A stretch of DNA of 22,085 bases from an uncultured Anaerolineales bacterium (GTDB lineage: Bacteria; Chloroflexota; Anaerolineae; Anaerolineales; UBA6663): the NCBI GenBank assembly GCA_937952305.1, contig CALFZO010000115.1:1-22085 (forward strand). The letters are read 5' to 3'. Of this stretch, positions 21,795-22,085 are shown piece by piece. A model generated the notes under the pieces. The model was given only the letters and a program-made list of their open reading frames with translations, was not told the DNA's origin and searched no databases. A program made the position numbers and the translations under genes. Within the stretch, counting starts at the first letter, position 1, and every line of letters starts with the position of its first letter.

Positions 21795-22085
21795 ATGGAC
21801 TTCCAGGTGCTGGGCATCGGTCCGTTGGAACTTGTCTTTTTCATCATCCTGCTCCTGCTGCTCTTCGGGCCCAAGGACCTGGCTGGCATGGCCCGCAAGG
21901 TGGGCCGCTTCATCAACCGGCTGACGCGCTCCGACAATTTCAAGGTCGTGCAACAGGCCTCCCGCGAGCTGCGCGAATTGCCGCAGCGCCTGGCCCAGGA
22001 GGCGCAGTTGGAGGAGCTGCAGGGCGCGCCCCAGGCCGCCGACCAAGCCGTGATCGCCAGCCGGACGGCCCCGGCCCCAGCCGCC
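21795..22085 (+). CDS. TatA/TatB-like Sec-independent translocase subunit (3' end outside window)
   Basis: An open frame runs from ATG 21795 to the right edge without a stop (97 codons). It begins MDFQVLGIGPLELVFFIILL, then LLLFGPKDLAGMARKVGRFINRL, the standard N-terminal hydrophobic helix (about 11-24), hinge FGP (24-26) and amphipathic helix (about 28-43) of TatA/TatB proteins, followed by a charged helix and Ala/Pro-rich sequence. Glu12 at the start of the transmembrane helix and the long charged region suggest a TatB-like role, but TatA is possible. It begins 14 bases after the nusB stop. These proteins export folded proteins across the inner membrane. Confidence 0.85.
   Translation, partial: MDFQVLGIGPLELVFFIILLLLLFGPKDLAGMARKVGRFINRLTRSDNFKVVQQASRELRELPQRLAQEAQLEELQGAPQAADQAVIASRTAPAPAA

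Overview
The window is a gene-dense, very GC-rich bacterial chromosome segment (third codon positions almost always G or C). The gene set suggests a Chloroflexota-like organism (Anaerolineae or a relative): a plant-type MGDG-synthase-like glycosyltransferase, a VTE5-type polyprenol/phytol kinase, a beta-oxidation operon behind a TetR regulator, and an Asp23/YqhY-nusB-Tat run. That placement is inferred from gene content alone. No tRNA, rRNA, CRISPR array or insertion sequence was seen.

Layout. (1) 1-304: the C-terminal end of an Asp/Asn/Gly-rich repeat protein that enters from the left, closed by a strong bidirectional terminator (328-365). (2) 6090-391, minus strand: a tightly packed operon of mutL, a C45-type N-terminal-nucleophile acyltransferase/amidohydrolase, an MGDG-synthase-like glycosyltransferase, a nitrilase-superfamily amidase and a phytol/dolichol-kinase-like membrane protein. 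Neighbouring genes overlap at two junctions or nearly touch, and a TATAAT box six bases before the mutL start implies a leaderless mRNA. (3) 6091-6401: a divergent regulatory region with a predicted three-way-junction hairpin, a near-consensus promoter and two palindromic operators. (4) 6402-16167, plus strand: tetR, thiolase, PRPP synthetase, 3-hydroxyacyl-CoA dehydrogenase, enoyl-CoA hydratase, a small membrane coiled-coil protein, two acyl-CoA dehydrogenases, etfB and etfA, closed by a strong terminator at 16194-16238. This is a full fatty acyl-CoA beta-oxidation spiral with its electron acceptor. (5) 16239-20150: an alpha/beta hydrolase-fold protein lacking its nucleophile, then a HAD nucleotidase coupled to an ADP-ribosylglycohydrolase, a one-TM protein and a CorA transporter. 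(6) 20236-22085: fabG, an Asp23/YqhY protein, nusB and the start of a TatA/TatB-like gene cut by the right edge.

How the genes work together: the TetR protein probably senses acyl-CoA or fatty acid and represses itself and the downstream beta-oxidation genes. The two dehydrogenases pass electrons to EtfAB, and hydratase, dehydrogenase and thiolase complete the cycle. The minus-strand operon looks like membrane-lipid tailoring attached to a mismatch-repair gene. The most unusual points are: an acyl-CoA dehydrogenase without the usual catalytic glutamate beside one that has it; a PRPP synthetase inside the beta-oxidation operon; an alpha/beta hydrolase with Gly in place of the catalytic Ser; leaderless-type promoters; and the combination of genes in the minus-strand lipid operon.
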